The position numbers were made by a program, and so were the translations under genes. Below are positions 17,214-25,849 of a stretch of DNA of 64,000 nucleotides, one piece after another (within the stretch, counting starts at the first letter, position 1; each line of letters opens with the position of its first letter). The notes under the pieces are model-generated. The model saw nothing but the letters and a program-made list of their open reading frames with translations. It searched no databases and had not been told where the DNA came from. This DNA comes from CAWAPS01 sp963783945 (GTDB lineage: Bacteria > Actinomycetota > Acidimicrobiia > Acidimicrobiales > Palsa-688): NCBI GenBank assembly GCA_963783945.1, contig CAWAPS010000022.1, forward strand, positions 1-64,000, written 5' to 3'.

Positions 17214-18416
17214 ATGTCCCCAGGTACCGATGAGGAGCCGCTCCGAAGACTTCGCCTGCAGTTGGAGTCAATCCTCGAAAATCCTCAAGACTCCTCAGAC
17301 GACGAGATACTCCGTGCATTCGACGCCGGATCCGCATCCTTGGTGGAGGAAGGCGACCGATCCGAGATCAGGGCTCGGATCGAACGTGTCCCTGACGTCG
17401 TCGAACCTCTGGCCAGCATAGCTACGTCGTCCCGAATCCCTGGCGGTTCTGCGGCTCACAGGGCCGTCTTCACTGCCACAAGGCGGGAGAGCCAGGCCCT
17501 TCTCGAACAGACACGACGACTCGCGGAGGAGATCAGGGATCGACTTCTCGAGACGTTCGACGAGATGGTGCAAGGCCAGAGCCCGACTTTGGCCGGCCTT
17601 GCTGCCCAGGTCGAGACCGTCGCTCACATGCTCGCCGCCGTGTCGGGGGAGGTGTCCAGCATGACGTCCGGGCTGGAGACGATACAGGCCCAGATGGACG
17701 CGCTCGAAGCGACGTTGCCGAGGCGGTGGTTCGAACCATGGTTCTCATCCCAGGATTTCGATGACGAATTCCGTGGTACCCGAGACTCTCTGCTACTGCG
17801 TTATGCCGACCTGGCCAGGCTGCTCTCCTCGACCGGAGGACCAGTGCTTGATCTCGGATGTGGCCGGGGAGAACTTCTTCAGCTGCTCGACTCTATGGAA
17901 ACCGAGGCGTGGGGAGTGGAGGTGGTTCCCGAGCTTGTCGATTTCTGCCGCTCAATCTACCTCGACGTCCGGCTTTTAGACGCCCGGGAAGCCTTGGAAT
18001 CCACCGATGACGCATCCCTCGGAGCCATTGCCATGATCCAAGTAGTAGAACACCTCAACGCGCAGGAGCTGGTCGATCTCGTTCCGCTCCTGTTGCAAAA
18101 GTTGCGTCGCGGAGGGTTGCTTGTGGCGGAGACCGTCAACCCGGGGTCCCCGTACGTGTTTACACACTCGTTCTACCTGGACCCGACCCACAGCAACCCG
18201 CTACCCGCAGACTACCTCCGTTTCCTCTTCCTCCGTGCGGGCTTCTCCGACGTGCGGATCGATTGGAGATCCCCTGTTCCGGAGTCGGACCGGATTCGCC
18301 TCGTCGAGTCACAAGGGAGTTCTCAGGACCTGGTCGAACAGATAAACGCCGGATTCCATTTACTAAATCAGGCGCTCTTTGGAGCCCAGGATTACGCGCT
18401 CGTCGCGACGCGGTGA
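17214..18416 (+). CDS. coiled-coil class I methyltransferase of a glycan locus
   Basis: 400-aa protein. Residues about 90-165 are helical with heptads (ESQALLEQTRRLAEEIRDRL onward). From about 190 there is a class I methyltransferase: GPVLDLGCGRGELLQLLDS (motif I), AWGVEVVPELVDFCR, AIAMIQVVEHL (motif IV) and RRGGLLVAETVNPGSPYVFT. The coiled-coil plus methyltransferase layout recalls WbdD-type chain terminators, which methylate the glycan end and measure its length through a coiled coil. That role is inference. ATG 17214 is supported by the leaderless-type promoter. The frame is intact and the next GT4 gene follows after seven bases. Confidence 0.8.
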   Translation: MSPGTDEEPLRRLRLQLESILENPQDSSDDEILRAFDAGSASLVEEGDRSEIRARIERVPDVVEPLASIATSSRIPGGSAAHRAVFTATRRESQALLEQTRRLAEEIRDRLLETFDEMVQGQSPTLAGLAAQVETVAHMLAAVSGEVSSMTSGLETIQAQMDALEATLPRRWFEPWFSSQDFDDEFRGTRDSLLLRYADLARLLSSTGGPVLDLGCGRGELLQLLDSMETEAWGVEVVPELVDFCRSIYLDVRLLDAREALESTDDASLGAIAMIQVVEHLNAQELVDLVPLLLQKLRRGGLLVAETVNPGSPYVFTHSFYLDPTHSNPLPADYLRFLFLRAGFSDVRIDWRSPVPESDRIRLVESQGSSQDLVEQINAGFHLLNQALFGAQDYALVATR

Positions 18417-18423
18417 TAGAAAA

Positions 18424-19515
18424 GTGAACGTGCTCAGCGGGATCCCGGTTCATCAAGCAGCGGTGGTGGCGGCGCCCAACGATGCCGTTACGGGCTCGGC
18501 CTTGGCGCTGCGAGAACTCCTACAAGAGCACGGGCCGTCCGAGGTGTTTGCACTTCACGTCCACCCAGATCTGGCGGGGGAAGTTCATCTGTATCGGGAC
18601 TACCCCTATTTCAAGCCCATCGAACCCGACCCGGTGACCATAGTCCACATCTCGATGGGCGATGACGCGTTCTTGCCCTTCCTCGCCGAGATCCCCGGCC
18701 GCTTCATCCTCTACTACCACAATATCACTCCCTCTGAATACTTCGTTTCGTGGGATGCTGGTACCGCTCGCATGCTCAAGCTTGGGCGCAGATACCTCAC
18801 CGACCTCCAGGACCGAGTCTTGTACGCGATCGCCGCTTCCGACTACAGCGCATCGGAGCTCCAGAAAGCCGGTTACGACGACGTGAGAGTGGGTGGCCTG
18901 CCGCTCGATACAGAACTCCGGACAGCCGTTCGTCCGGCTTCCATCCCCGATGTCGGGGACGGCCCGCTGATTCTGTCGGTCGGGCAGCTGTACCCTCACA
19001 AACGGCCCGACCTCCTTTTGGCCGCATTTCACCGGTTAGTGAGCGGGGATCGTCCGGATGCCCGGTTGGTGATCGCCGGAGCGGCAAGAATGCCGGCTTT
19101 CGAGCGGGCGCTTAATCGATACGTCAACCGGCTCGGATTGGCTTCGTGTGTAACGATCACGGGCGAGATACCGGAAGAGGAACTGATCGCCTGGTTCCGG
19201 AAGGCAAACCTCTTCGTGACAGTGAGCGAGCACGAGGGCTTCTGCGTCCCCCTGGTGGAAGCAATGTTCTTCGAAGTGCCGATTCTCGGGCGGGAATTCG
19301 CTGCGGTGCCCGAGACAATGGGGGAGGCTGGAATCTTGGTCCCGCCGAACACGGGACCCACTGCGCTCGCCAGAGTAATGGCCGCCATGTTGGACAATCC
19401 CGATGCGCTCGAGAGTCTCAGGGGCCGCGGCAGGATCAGGAGTAAGGAGTTTACTCGGGAAGCGTGTCGGCGTCGGCTCGAGGAAACTCTGACCGGAGCT
19501 CAAAGGCGCAAGTAG
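18424..19515 (+). CDS. GT4 family glycosyltransferase
   Basis: Intact GT-B enzyme of 363 aa from GTG 18424. The acceptor domain has NDAVTGSALALRELLQEHG and RFILYYHNITPSEYF, a loop common in GT4 sugar transferases. The donor domain has LILSVGQLYPHKRPDLLLAA and VTVSEHEGFCVPLVEAMFFE, where the two glutamates of the EX7E motif are present. The open frame begins at 18379, but the first 15 residues overlap the methyltransferase and do not look native. It is paired with the methyltransferase in a short plus-strand operon. Confidence 0.87.
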   Translation: MNVLSGIPVHQAAVVAAPNDAVTGSALALRELLQEHGPSEVFALHVHPDLAGEVHLYRDYPYFKPIEPDPVTIVHISMGDDAFLPFLAEIPGRFILYYHNITPSEYFVSWDAGTARMLKLGRRYLTDLQDRVLYAIAASDYSASELQKAGYDDVRVGGLPLDTELRTAVRPASIPDVGDGPLILSVGQLYPHKRPDLLLAAFHRLVSGDRPDARLVIAGAARMPAFERALNRYVNRLGLASCVTITGEIPEEELIAWFRKANLFVTVSEHEGFCVPLVEAMFFEVPILGREFAAVPETMGEAGILVPPNTGPTALARVMAAMLDNPDALESLRGRGRIRSKEFTREACRRRLEETLTGAQRRK

Positions 19516-20099
19516 GGGTGGCCGTCGAGACCCGTGCCCGGCTCGGAGCGGTGACCGCGCCACGGCGTAATCGGTGACCGGGGGCGTGGCGGCAGCAGGA
19601 TATTCGCTCGAGGTAGCAGCGTTTAGGGATGCCGACCCTTCGTTGGCTGCCCAAGATCCGATCTTGATAAACCGGCCCGTCGCGGTCGTCTCAAGCGTTC
19701 GCCGCTCCCTCTTCGACGGTTCGACGATCAACGTCCGCTTGAACACGGCGATTGTGGTCATGGCGGCCGCAGCCACATGGGACAGATCACTGGTTGGTGG
19801 CGTCTGATGTGGGATCTTCACCTTCGGCGACGCCGGTTTCCACGGCTCCACCGACAACGTCGAGCTCGCTGGGCCGATATTCAGGATGTCCCGCTCTCCG
19901 TCGGGCGTCGGGGTACGGGCTCGTCGCCACCGACGGTGGGGTATTCACCCTTCGGCGACGCCGAGCTCTATGGCTTGACGGGAGATGCGAGCGTTCCCGC
20001 GCCGGGTCTCGAACACGTAGCCGCGCAGCCACGGCACCTCAGCCGATCAGAGGCCTTGCAACGCGTCTCGGCGCCTAGGCGGTCGGGCTTCGACCGCGG
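19516..20099. other. gene-poor stretch containing a repeat-protein relic
   Basis: About 580 bases between a GT4 gene and a convergent methyltransferase. The only recognisable content is the degenerate repeat fragment at 19812-19985, listed separately. The first 290 bases hold nothing I can support. Confidence 0.6.
19812..19985 (+). pseudogene. degenerate fragment of the GYWLVA/FGDA repeat family
   Basis: Read across frames, the plus strand gives GIFTFGDAGFHGSTDN, then YGLVATDGGVFT, then FGDAELYGLTGD. These are the start, middle and end of the repeat unit present in five or more copies in the secreted protein at 53.6-55.0 kb. At least two frame changes fall within 180 bases, and there is no signal peptide or catalytic domain nearby. 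It appears to be a decayed remnant of a repeat-bearing secreted protein gene. Confidence 0.65.
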
Positions 20100-21236
20100 T
20101 CAAGTCTTGCGGACGAAGTAGCGATAGTTCTCCCAGCCAGCTCCGGACACGTCGGACTCCTCTATGGCGACCAGCTCCCCTCCCGCTGCGCCGATAGCCG
20201 TCTCCACACGATCCCTCGACAGTGCGTGCATCTCGAACGCAGGCGGCGAGGGCGGCGCGACGTGAGCTGGACCTCGTCGCCGGATGGCCCGTCTTATGGC
20301 ATCCGCGAACGTTAGTGACTTCGAGAGGTCGGTCACCTCGACGCTGATCCTGCACGTCTGGGAGCCTCTCGCTGCGAACCACGTCGAGCCTTCCTCGACC
20401 AAGTCCAGCTCCAGGATGTAGCGCCCGGGTCGGCTCGGCGCCCGGACGAGGATCTCGACCCTTGTCTCCTCGCCGGGGCGGTGATCCCCTAGAAGGCGAC
20501 TGCGACCGTCGTCGTGGGTCACCATCGAGCCAGCTTCGTCAAGCCAATGATTCCCCAGTTTTAGAAAGACCGGAGGCCGTGACGTAGTCGACCAGTTGAC
20601 CCCGCTCGCGTTCATGACTTTGACGGATATGGTTCGTGCCGCTCCCGGCAGGACCTGCAGAGGCTCCTCGATTAGTTCGGGTTTCAGTTCGGCGCGGTGA
20701 CTTCCGGGAGCCAGCTTCCCGAACCCGAGAAAGTCGCTTGGAACCTGGAACACAGCCAGCCCGCCGTGGGCCAGCACGCGCACGAACTCGCCGATGTAGC
20801 CCTCCGCAAGGTCGGGCTCCATGTGCTGGAGGACGATTATCGAGTAGACGAGGTCAAAGCTGGCATCTGCGAATAGCCGGAGATCCGCCCTAGTGTTGAG
20901 GTGGTAACGACAGCGCTCACCGAAGCGGTTGTAGCTCCTTGCCCTCTCGACCATCGTCTTCGCGATGTCGACTCCGTCGACGGAGTCGAAGGAGGCGCAC
21001 AACGCCTGGCTTAACCTACCGACACCACAGCCGAAGTCCAGGCACCTTCGCCTTGCGAGAGTCAGCCCACGGTCGTCCAAGCAGCTGAAGAGCTTCTCAA
21101 TTTCGTGCTTCCCGGTCTCGAAGAACTCCTCGATGTCCCATCGGTTGGCCGACTTGTCCGGGTCGCTCAGTACGGCCCACAACGGGTCGGTACCTCCGAG
21201 GCTGTCCCATGTGTCGCGCAGGCGGTCGAAACTCAC
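20100..21236 (-). CDS. class I SAM methyltransferase with C-terminal beta-sandwich-like domain
   Basis: Intact 378-aa protein. Motif I is CLDFGCGVGRLSQALC (about residue 65), followed by VDGVDIAKTMVERARSY and LVYSIIVLQHM (motif IV). Residues about 195-300 look like a beta-sandwich of the kind found after sugar methyltransferases or in ABC exporter tails: GAARTISVKVMNASGVNWST and RPGRYILELDLVEEGSTWFA. A carbohydrate-contacting role is plausible for it. It lies at the right end of the glycan island in convergent orientation to the GT4 gene. The substrate is unknown. Confidence 0.75.
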   Translation of the reverse strand: MSFDRLRDTWDSLGGTDPLWAVLSDPDKSANRWDIEEFFETGKHEIEKLFSCLDDRGLTLARRRCLDFGCGVGRLSQALCASFDSVDGVDIAKTMVERARSYNRFGERCRYHLNTRADLRLFADASFDLVYSIIVLQHMEPDLAEGYIGEFVRVLAHGGLAVFQVPSDFLGFGKLAPGSHRAELKPELIEEPLQVLPGAARTISVKVMNASGVNWSTTSRPPVFLKLGNHWLDEAGSMVTHDDGRSRLLGDHRPGEETRVEILVRAPSRPGRYILELDLVEEGSTWFAARGSQTCRISVEVTDLSKSLTFADAIRRAIRRRGPAHVAPPSPPAFEMHALSRDRVETAIGAAGGELVAIEESDVSGAGWENYRYFVRKT

Positions 21237-21780
21237 GGTGTCAACCGTAGCCTTCTCCCATCAGGGCTTTCTCGGAAGTGGTCCGTTGACGGGATCGAGC
21301 CCGCTCGACCGTTCGACCGCACGTGGGGTCGGCTAAGGCGATGTTGCGACGGCTTTGAGGAAGCCTTGCAGCGTAGTGACTGCTGCTCCGGTCGCTCGTG
21401 CTTGCGACCGCAAGGCGGCAAGGCCGAGAACGAGTAGGCGCTCACCTGCGACCCCGAGAGGCGACCAGCAGAGGTGGAGGTCTTCGTCGGCAGCATCGCC
21501 GAGCTCACGGCGTTGATCTCGGCTCGCCGAGGCGATCCGAGGACGCTTCCGGCTGCGTACGCGTACACGTGTTCATTTGCATGCCCTATCCTTCACTTGG
21601 CAGTAGCGCCGGGCGTGGGCGACGACCTCATCGGCATCCCTATCTCAGCCGACTGAAAGTGATCGAGTCCGTGCCACTGTTACTCGGATGTCGCCTTGTG
21701 CCGGGCCACAGTCGCCCAATTCTCCATGCCGGCATCGAGTCACAACCCGCGAGTCGCCCCGGTAGGTTCGCCGTCGCTTC
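21237..21780. other. intergenic stretch without recognised gene
   Basis: About 540 bases between the island's last methyltransferase and mec. Short open frames exist on both strands, but none has a convincing start or recognisable domain. A short GGTCGC...GCGACC hairpin is present near 21.4 kb. Confidence 0.5.
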
Positions 21781-22191
21781 CTACTCCACGACGATCTGCT
21801 CCTCTACCACTTTCCCCCCTGCCGTGCGCCAGCTTCGCGCGCTCGGGTGGACATCCCGGAGGGATACAAGAACGTAGTGCCATTCGGGGTCCGGGGCGCG
21901 CTCGATGTCGGTCATCGAGGGCCTGGCGTCCGTATGGGTATGGGAGTGGTACACACCGATGATCTGGCAACCACTGGCTTCGGCCTGGCGATCGGCCCGC
22001 AGATAGGCCCGCGGGTCTACCTCGTAAATCCTCGCCGACGCCGCGATGTTTTCTGCCGGGTAGGCCGACTCCACGTTCGCGGCTCCGTCCTCACCGGGCG
22101 AGCCGACAAGGAGCCCGCAGGCTTCGATCGGATACGCATCGAGCGAGTGGCAGATCATCCGATCGAATTGGTCCTTCCTGAGACGGAGCAC
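21781..22191 (-). CDS. mec: Mec-like JAMM metalloprotease (CysO-cysteine hydrolase)
   Basis: Zinc-dependent JAMM/MPN+ peptidase expected to release cysteine from the CysO C-terminus. The 136-aa product is close to Mycobacterium Mec. The catalytic Glu is in PIEACGLLVGS, and the zinc motif HxHx7SxxD is complete: HSHTHTDARPSMTD. The N-terminus LRLRKDQFDRMICHSLDAYP is family-like, so GTG 22191 is chosen over the longer frame to 22296. In Mycobacterium, mec lies directly upstream of cysO. Here they are on the same strand but about 17 kb apart, with smpB, the protease and the glycan island between them. Confidence 0.88.
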   Translation of the reverse strand: MLRLRKDQFDRMICHSLDAYPIEACGLLVGSPGEDGAANVESAYPAENIAASARIYEVDPRAYLRADRQAEASGCQIIGVYHSHTHTDARPSMTDIERAPDPEWHYVLVSLRDVHPSARSWRTAGGKVVEEQIVVE

Positions 22192-22813
22192 GGCGGTGGC
22201 CTCAGGTCCCGAATACCCGGTGGAGGTCACCCCGACCGTGACACAGCTCGGCCACGACAACCCAGCTGTGCTCGCCCACCCTGCTGTCAGGGGCAAACGG
22301 CGTGCACCACACGACCCTCACGATAGAAGCACCTCGACCCGAGCCAGCCCATTCGGCTCGCAGCTCGTCGATCCGCGAAAAGGGGCGCCAAATGCGCGCA
22401 CCAGCCAGGCCGACCCCGGCTCGGTGATGATTCCGTTCGCCCCGGTGTCGAAGGGCCCGAACGCGACGCCGCGGTCCGTCGTGTTGACCGAGGGCTTGCT
22501 TGCCCCTGCCACCAGTTTGACGAGCTGGTACGGAACCTCGTCCTGAGCTAGGGAAGAAGATGTGCAGGTCATAGCAGCATGATGGGATTCGCTTCAGCTT
22601 GATCTCAGCTGAACAGAGCGCGGTTGGCGAGCCATTCCAACTAGCCGGACGTGAGACTACTAGGCCGCTTCGCCCACCGGTCACACGCCCGACGGTTCAC
22701 CGCTGCGTGGCCCTATCGTGCTTCTCAATGCTTTTCGCTCAGGCCGGCAGACGGGGCGCCGGGGGCAGGTTGCCCGCCGGGTCCGGTACCATGACGTCAT
22801 CTACCTTGACCAA
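22192..22813. other. intergenic stretch upstream of ssrA and mec
   Basis: About 620 bases with no gene I can support. A minus-strand frame of 84 codons (22318-22572) has an ordinary composition but no ribosome binding site and no recognisable family. The ssrA promoter lies at the right end. Confidence 0.45.
22802..22807 (+). promoter_or_regulatory. -10 element of the ssrA promoter
   Basis: TACCTT ends seven bases before the first base of mature tmRNA (22814), so the transcript may begin at or very near the mature 5' end. No clear -35 is visible at the expected distance. Confidence 0.4.
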
Positions 22814-23161
22814 GGGGGTGACTGGCTTCGACTTCGGTCGTTGATGTGGGAGAAGCGAGCCGTGGTCTCCGGAACCACGTTAAAGAGCCGGAAACCATAA
22901 ACAAACGACGAGCCTCAGCTCGCACTGGCTGCTTAACAGGTAGCCCGTCCGTCCGATCCCAGCCCTGCGGGTCGGGTACGGGCGTCATCCAGTAGGGCTA
23001 ACCCGGCGGTCGGGTCGACGGGCCGTCGGGAACATTCAGTTGACTGGGGTTCGATGCCGGTGCCGGTGGCGAGCAAGGAGCCCGAGATCTGATCACCGGA
23101 TGCGCTCGGAGAAGTCCCATTGAGGCACTGAAGGACGCGGGTTCGATTCCCGCCACCTCCA
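22814..23161 (+). ncRNA. ssrA: transfer-messenger RNA (tmRNA)
   Basis: About 348 nt RNA that rescues stalled ribosomes and tags their products for proteolysis. The 5' end GGGGGUG pairs with CACCUCC at 23154-23160 to form the acceptor stem, with discriminator A at 23161 and CCA not fully encoded (ACCT). The tRNA-like half includes GGUUCGAUUCC in the T arm. The tag frame is at 22901-22936 and reads TNDEPQLALAA then TAA, so the tag including the charged alanine is A-TNDEPQLALAA. The apparent resume codon is ACA rather than the usual GCA; a TAA lies immediately before it in frame. A one-piece tmRNA, not permuted. Confidence 0.95.
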
Positions 23162-23175
23162 CCTACCTGCCTGTG

Positions 23176-23201
23176 TCTGACCTGCGTTTTCGCAGGTCAG
23201 A
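23176..23201 (+). terminator. hairpin terminator of ssrA
   Basis: Perfect 11-bp stem (TCTGACCTGCG / CGCAGGTCAGA) closed by TTTT, starting 15 bases after the tmRNA 3' end. No T-run follows, as is common in high-GC actinobacteria. Confidence 0.8.
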
Positions 23202-23406
23202 GCCACTTTGGGCGCCTCGTTGTTAGGCCGTTTTGACACAGATTCTATGCAACGACACGCGGCACACCGGTACGTACCAGGTTCCACCGGTCAGATGAGG
23301 CCTTCAACGGCGGCTCGGGATCAAAAGATCTGTGAGGTCCCGCTTTCGTTTGAAAGGTAGACCCTTGAGGCGGTCAGCCAGCGAGCCCGGCCAAAGGGTC
23401 TGATTC

Positions 23407-24324
23407 CTAGAGGCGCTTGACAAAGCGGCGGAGGCGATCCATCGAGATGGTCCGGCCCCTGCTAGAACTCTGTGCCCCGAGATCGGTAGGTCCCAAAGCC
23501 GTTGTAGCGGGTGCGGCGGAGGCCACTCGACACTCATGAAACTGGATGTAACAGGCGGCCAGCGTAGTGGTCACGCCCGCTCCGACTAGGAAGTCTCGGT
23601 AGTCGATGGAGCCCTTCTGCGTTGTCAGCGGCATGGCGCAGACGCCGAGCGAGCGGACCACCTCGAATCCAGCGTCGGTCAGGTCGGCGATCAGCTCATC
23701 GGGGGTGTACTCGATCTTGTGGTCAGGGTGGATGTAAGCGTCGGGAGAGTGGAGGCGCGTGACTAACGCATTAGGGGTGTCGAGACAGAAGGACCCGCCC
23801 GGGGCCAGGACCCGCTTGACCTCGGCATAGGTGCGATGAGCGTCTTCGCGCGTCACGTGCTCGATGCTCTGTCCGCTCCACACGAGGTCGATGGTGCCAT
23901 CAGACACGGCGGAGAGGTCCGTCATATTGCAGTAGAGGATCCGGACACGTCCTTGCTCTAAGTCCGCCGACTCAACTATCCGGTTGGCGAACTCCATGTG
24001 GCGGTCGGCTGGAGGAAGGTCGACGATGGTCAGGTAGTCGAAGTGATAGGGGTAACCGCACTCGTGCAACGGAGCGTTGGCACCTCCGAGGTCGAGAATG
24101 TGCCGGGCGGGCGGAAGAGCCGTGGCCATCAGGTTGACTCGGGCCCGGTGCGCAGCGAACAGATGCAAGGAGATGGCCTCGTCGAGAGCGGCATTCACCG
24201 TCTCTCCCCGTGCGCTTAAAGTGGCGAATATCTGGCTCCGCGTTAACCCCGCCTGCTCGGCATAGCCAAGGAGAGCGTCAAGATCCCCCTCTGAGGGAGC
24301 ACGGCCGACTACGACCTCGAACAT
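23407..24324 (-). CDS. class I SAM methyltransferase with short DUF4214-like N-terminus
   Basis: 305-aa protein. The first ~45 residues (MFEVVVGRAPSEGDLDALLG) match part of a DUF4214 unit, and the methyltransferase follows: HILDLGGANAPLHECGY (motif I; the family GxGxG is relaxed to GGANA), LTIVDLPPADRH, and IDLVWSGQSIEHV (motif IV). LAPGGSFCLDTPNALVTRLH is typical of glycan methyltransferases. The last ~40 residues are low in similarity to any expected end. It lies just downstream of ssrA in opposite orientation, outside the main island, possibly as cargo of a former ssrA-integrated element. Confidence 0.72.
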   Translation of the reverse strand: MFEVVVGRAPSEGDLDALLGYAEQAGLTRSQIFATLSARGETVNAALDEAISLHLFAAHRARVNLMATALPPARHILDLGGANAPLHECGYPYHFDYLTIVDLPPADRHMEFANRIVESADLEQGRVRILYCNMTDLSAVSDGTIDLVWSGQSIEHVTREDAHRTYAEVKRVLAPGGSFCLDTPNALVTRLHSPDAYIHPDHKIEYTPDELIADLTDAGFEVVRSLGVCAMPLTTQKGSIDYRDFLVGAGVTTTLAACYIQFHECRVASAAPATTALGPTDLGAQSSSRGRTISMDRLRRFVKRL

Positions 24325-24984
24325 CGTACGCGGCTGCGCCTCGGTCGATCACCTCCAAGTAGCACTCCTCCACTGGAGGCCGACCCCGGCGACCGGCCAG
24401 CCCTGACATCCTAGACGGGATCTGAACCCCTGCAAGGAAGCGAAGAGTTCGGACATATGACGACCGTTTATAGGTCGGCGCTCGTCGACAGCATTCAGCA
24501 GGAGGATATGAATTGGGGTGGAAACCACTGAAATACAGGAAATCGATGACCTCCTCTCGGGGGCCAATGTTAAGGGGGGACGAGCGAAACCGCCTCCGGA
24601 ACCGTTAGCGTCGAAGCCAGGTAATAGCGGGGCGGTCCAGCGGCGAGTAACAGACGCTTCATCTGCGCCCCGGTCACCCCGGTCTGGTCCTTCGTCCCCC
24701 GTATTTCTAGAAGGCCGTGTCGCGCCCAAGCAAAGCTTCCTGGGCAACCCCCGAAACGGTCCAATGCCAGTCGAACCTGCCATGACGGTCAGCACCTTCC
24801 ATCGTAGCGACGCTGGAGAAAATCGCCCCCGCTTTCGGTGGGCATCTCGTAATCTTGATGGAGGTTCCCTACCGGCCCGCGGCTGAAAGCTTCTGGCGCT
24901 GGTGAACACCCCTCGCTCCAGAGAAGTCACGCCATCCGCTCCGTGAGCTGCCGGCGGCCCCCCTGCGGCGTCCGGTCTGACACG

Positions 24985-25016
24985 TGCAGCACACGCAACA
25001 TGCAGCACACGCAACA
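24985..25016 (+). repeat. tandem 16-bp direct duplication
   Basis: TGCAGCACACGCAACA occurs twice head to tail with no mismatch, bordered by CACG and TGTG. There are only two copies and no spacer, so it is not a CRISPR. Its role is unknown. Confidence 0.8.
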
Positions 25017-25119
25017 TGTGGAAAGACAGGAAATTAGCCGGCTCTCGCGGACACCGACGGTCCTGAAAGGTCTGGACAAATTGCCGGTCGAGGGCCTGAC
25101 TAAGGCGGCCGGACCGGCC

Positions 25120-25148
25120 TCGACGCGGGCCCGATTCCCCCCACCTTA
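25120..25148 (+). repeat. degenerate copy of the ssrA 3' end (possible attachment-site relic)
   Basis: GACGCGGG, CGATTCCC and CCACCT occur in the same order and spacing as in the tmRNA T-arm/acceptor (23133-23161); about 23 of 29 positions match. ssrA 3' ends are known integration sites, so this could be an eroded distal att site. No integrase remains in between. Confidence 0.35.
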
Positions 25149-25382
25149 ACCCGCCCGACTCTTTCAATCATTTCCCCAGGTTCACGTCACGACCGGCCAA
25201 GATAACACCCGGACCGAGGGCACGGGGCGAAGTCGCTTGCGCAAGTCAAGAGACCGGTATCGGACGATGATCCAGTTTCGACCACGCTTCCCAAACGAAG
25301 CGAGGCTGGTCGCCCTGAACGCGGCATCTGGCCTCCTGGTGTAGTGTTCGCCGAAATTGTTGTCGCCCGGAGGAGGGGAGCC

Positions 25383-25847
25383 ATGTCGACTTACGTGTGG
25401 GACCCGGCGGGGACATTGCACATGTACAACGAGGACATCCCCTTCGTGGACCAGGGTGGTTCGGGTATCGAGATCCGTCTGCTGCAGGCGTCGGCGGACG
25501 ACGGCGTGATCGCCGCCGAGTACCGTTTCGCGCCCGGCGTCGTCGGCACGCTGCACCGCCACGTCGGGCCGGTGTATGGCTTCACGTCCGAGGGGCGGTG
25601 GGGCCACGACACCAATTTTGACTACCGCCCGGGCACCTATGTGTACGAGCTGCCCGGGATCATCCACCGGTTTATGAGCGGGTCGGACGGGCCGGTGCAG
25701 GCGTTCTTCGTCGAGTACGGGGGGATCGAGGCGATCGACGAGGAATCCTTCGAGCCGCTCGTCATGCTCGGCGTAAAGGAGCGGGTGGCGCTGTACTTCA
25801 CAGCATGCGAGGCCGCCGGGGTGTCGCGGCCGAACATCCTTCGCTGA
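25383..25847 (+). CDS. cupin-domain protein (acetophenone dioxygenase-like)
   Basis: 154-aa single-domain cupin. The first metal motif reads GTLHRHVGPVYGFTSEGRWG (two His plus the later Glu position). The second region is YVYELPGIIHRFMS, with its His. This layout resembles 2,4'-dihydroxyacetophenone dioxygenase-like cupins, which cleave C-C bonds with iron, but the substrate cannot be inferred. ATG 25383 has a strong GGAGGAGGGG site just upstream. It is followed within three bases by the DinB-like gene, so the two likely act together. Confidence 0.75.
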   Translation: MSTYVWDPAGTLHMYNEDIPFVDQGGSGIEIRLLQASADDGVIAAEYRFAPGVVGTLHRHVGPVYGFTSEGRWGHDTNFDYRPGTYVYELPGIIHRFMSGSDGPVQAFFVEYGGIEAIDEESFEPLVMLGVKERVALYFTACEAAGVSRPNILR

Positions 25848-25849
25848 GG

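Larger units (their letters stand above)
24325..25382. other. about 1 kb of apparently non-coding sequence
   Basis: Open frames here (for example minus 24349-25167) have unbalanced composition, no ribosome binding site and no recognisable domain. The stretch contains a perfect tandem 16-bp duplication (24985-25016) and a degenerate copy of the ssrA 3' end (25120-25148), both listed separately. Confidence 0.5.

Noticed and set aside
22318..22572. 84-codon minus-strand frame upstream of mec
   Set aside because: Reasonable composition, but no ribosome binding site and no recognisable family; not enough to list as a gene.
24985..25016. CRISPR array
   Set aside because: Only two copies, directly adjacent, with no spacer and no cas genes in the window.
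24349..25167. 272-codon minus-strand open frame
   Set aside because: Arg/Gly/Pro-rich, no ribosome binding site and no domain; it is open because of the high GC content.
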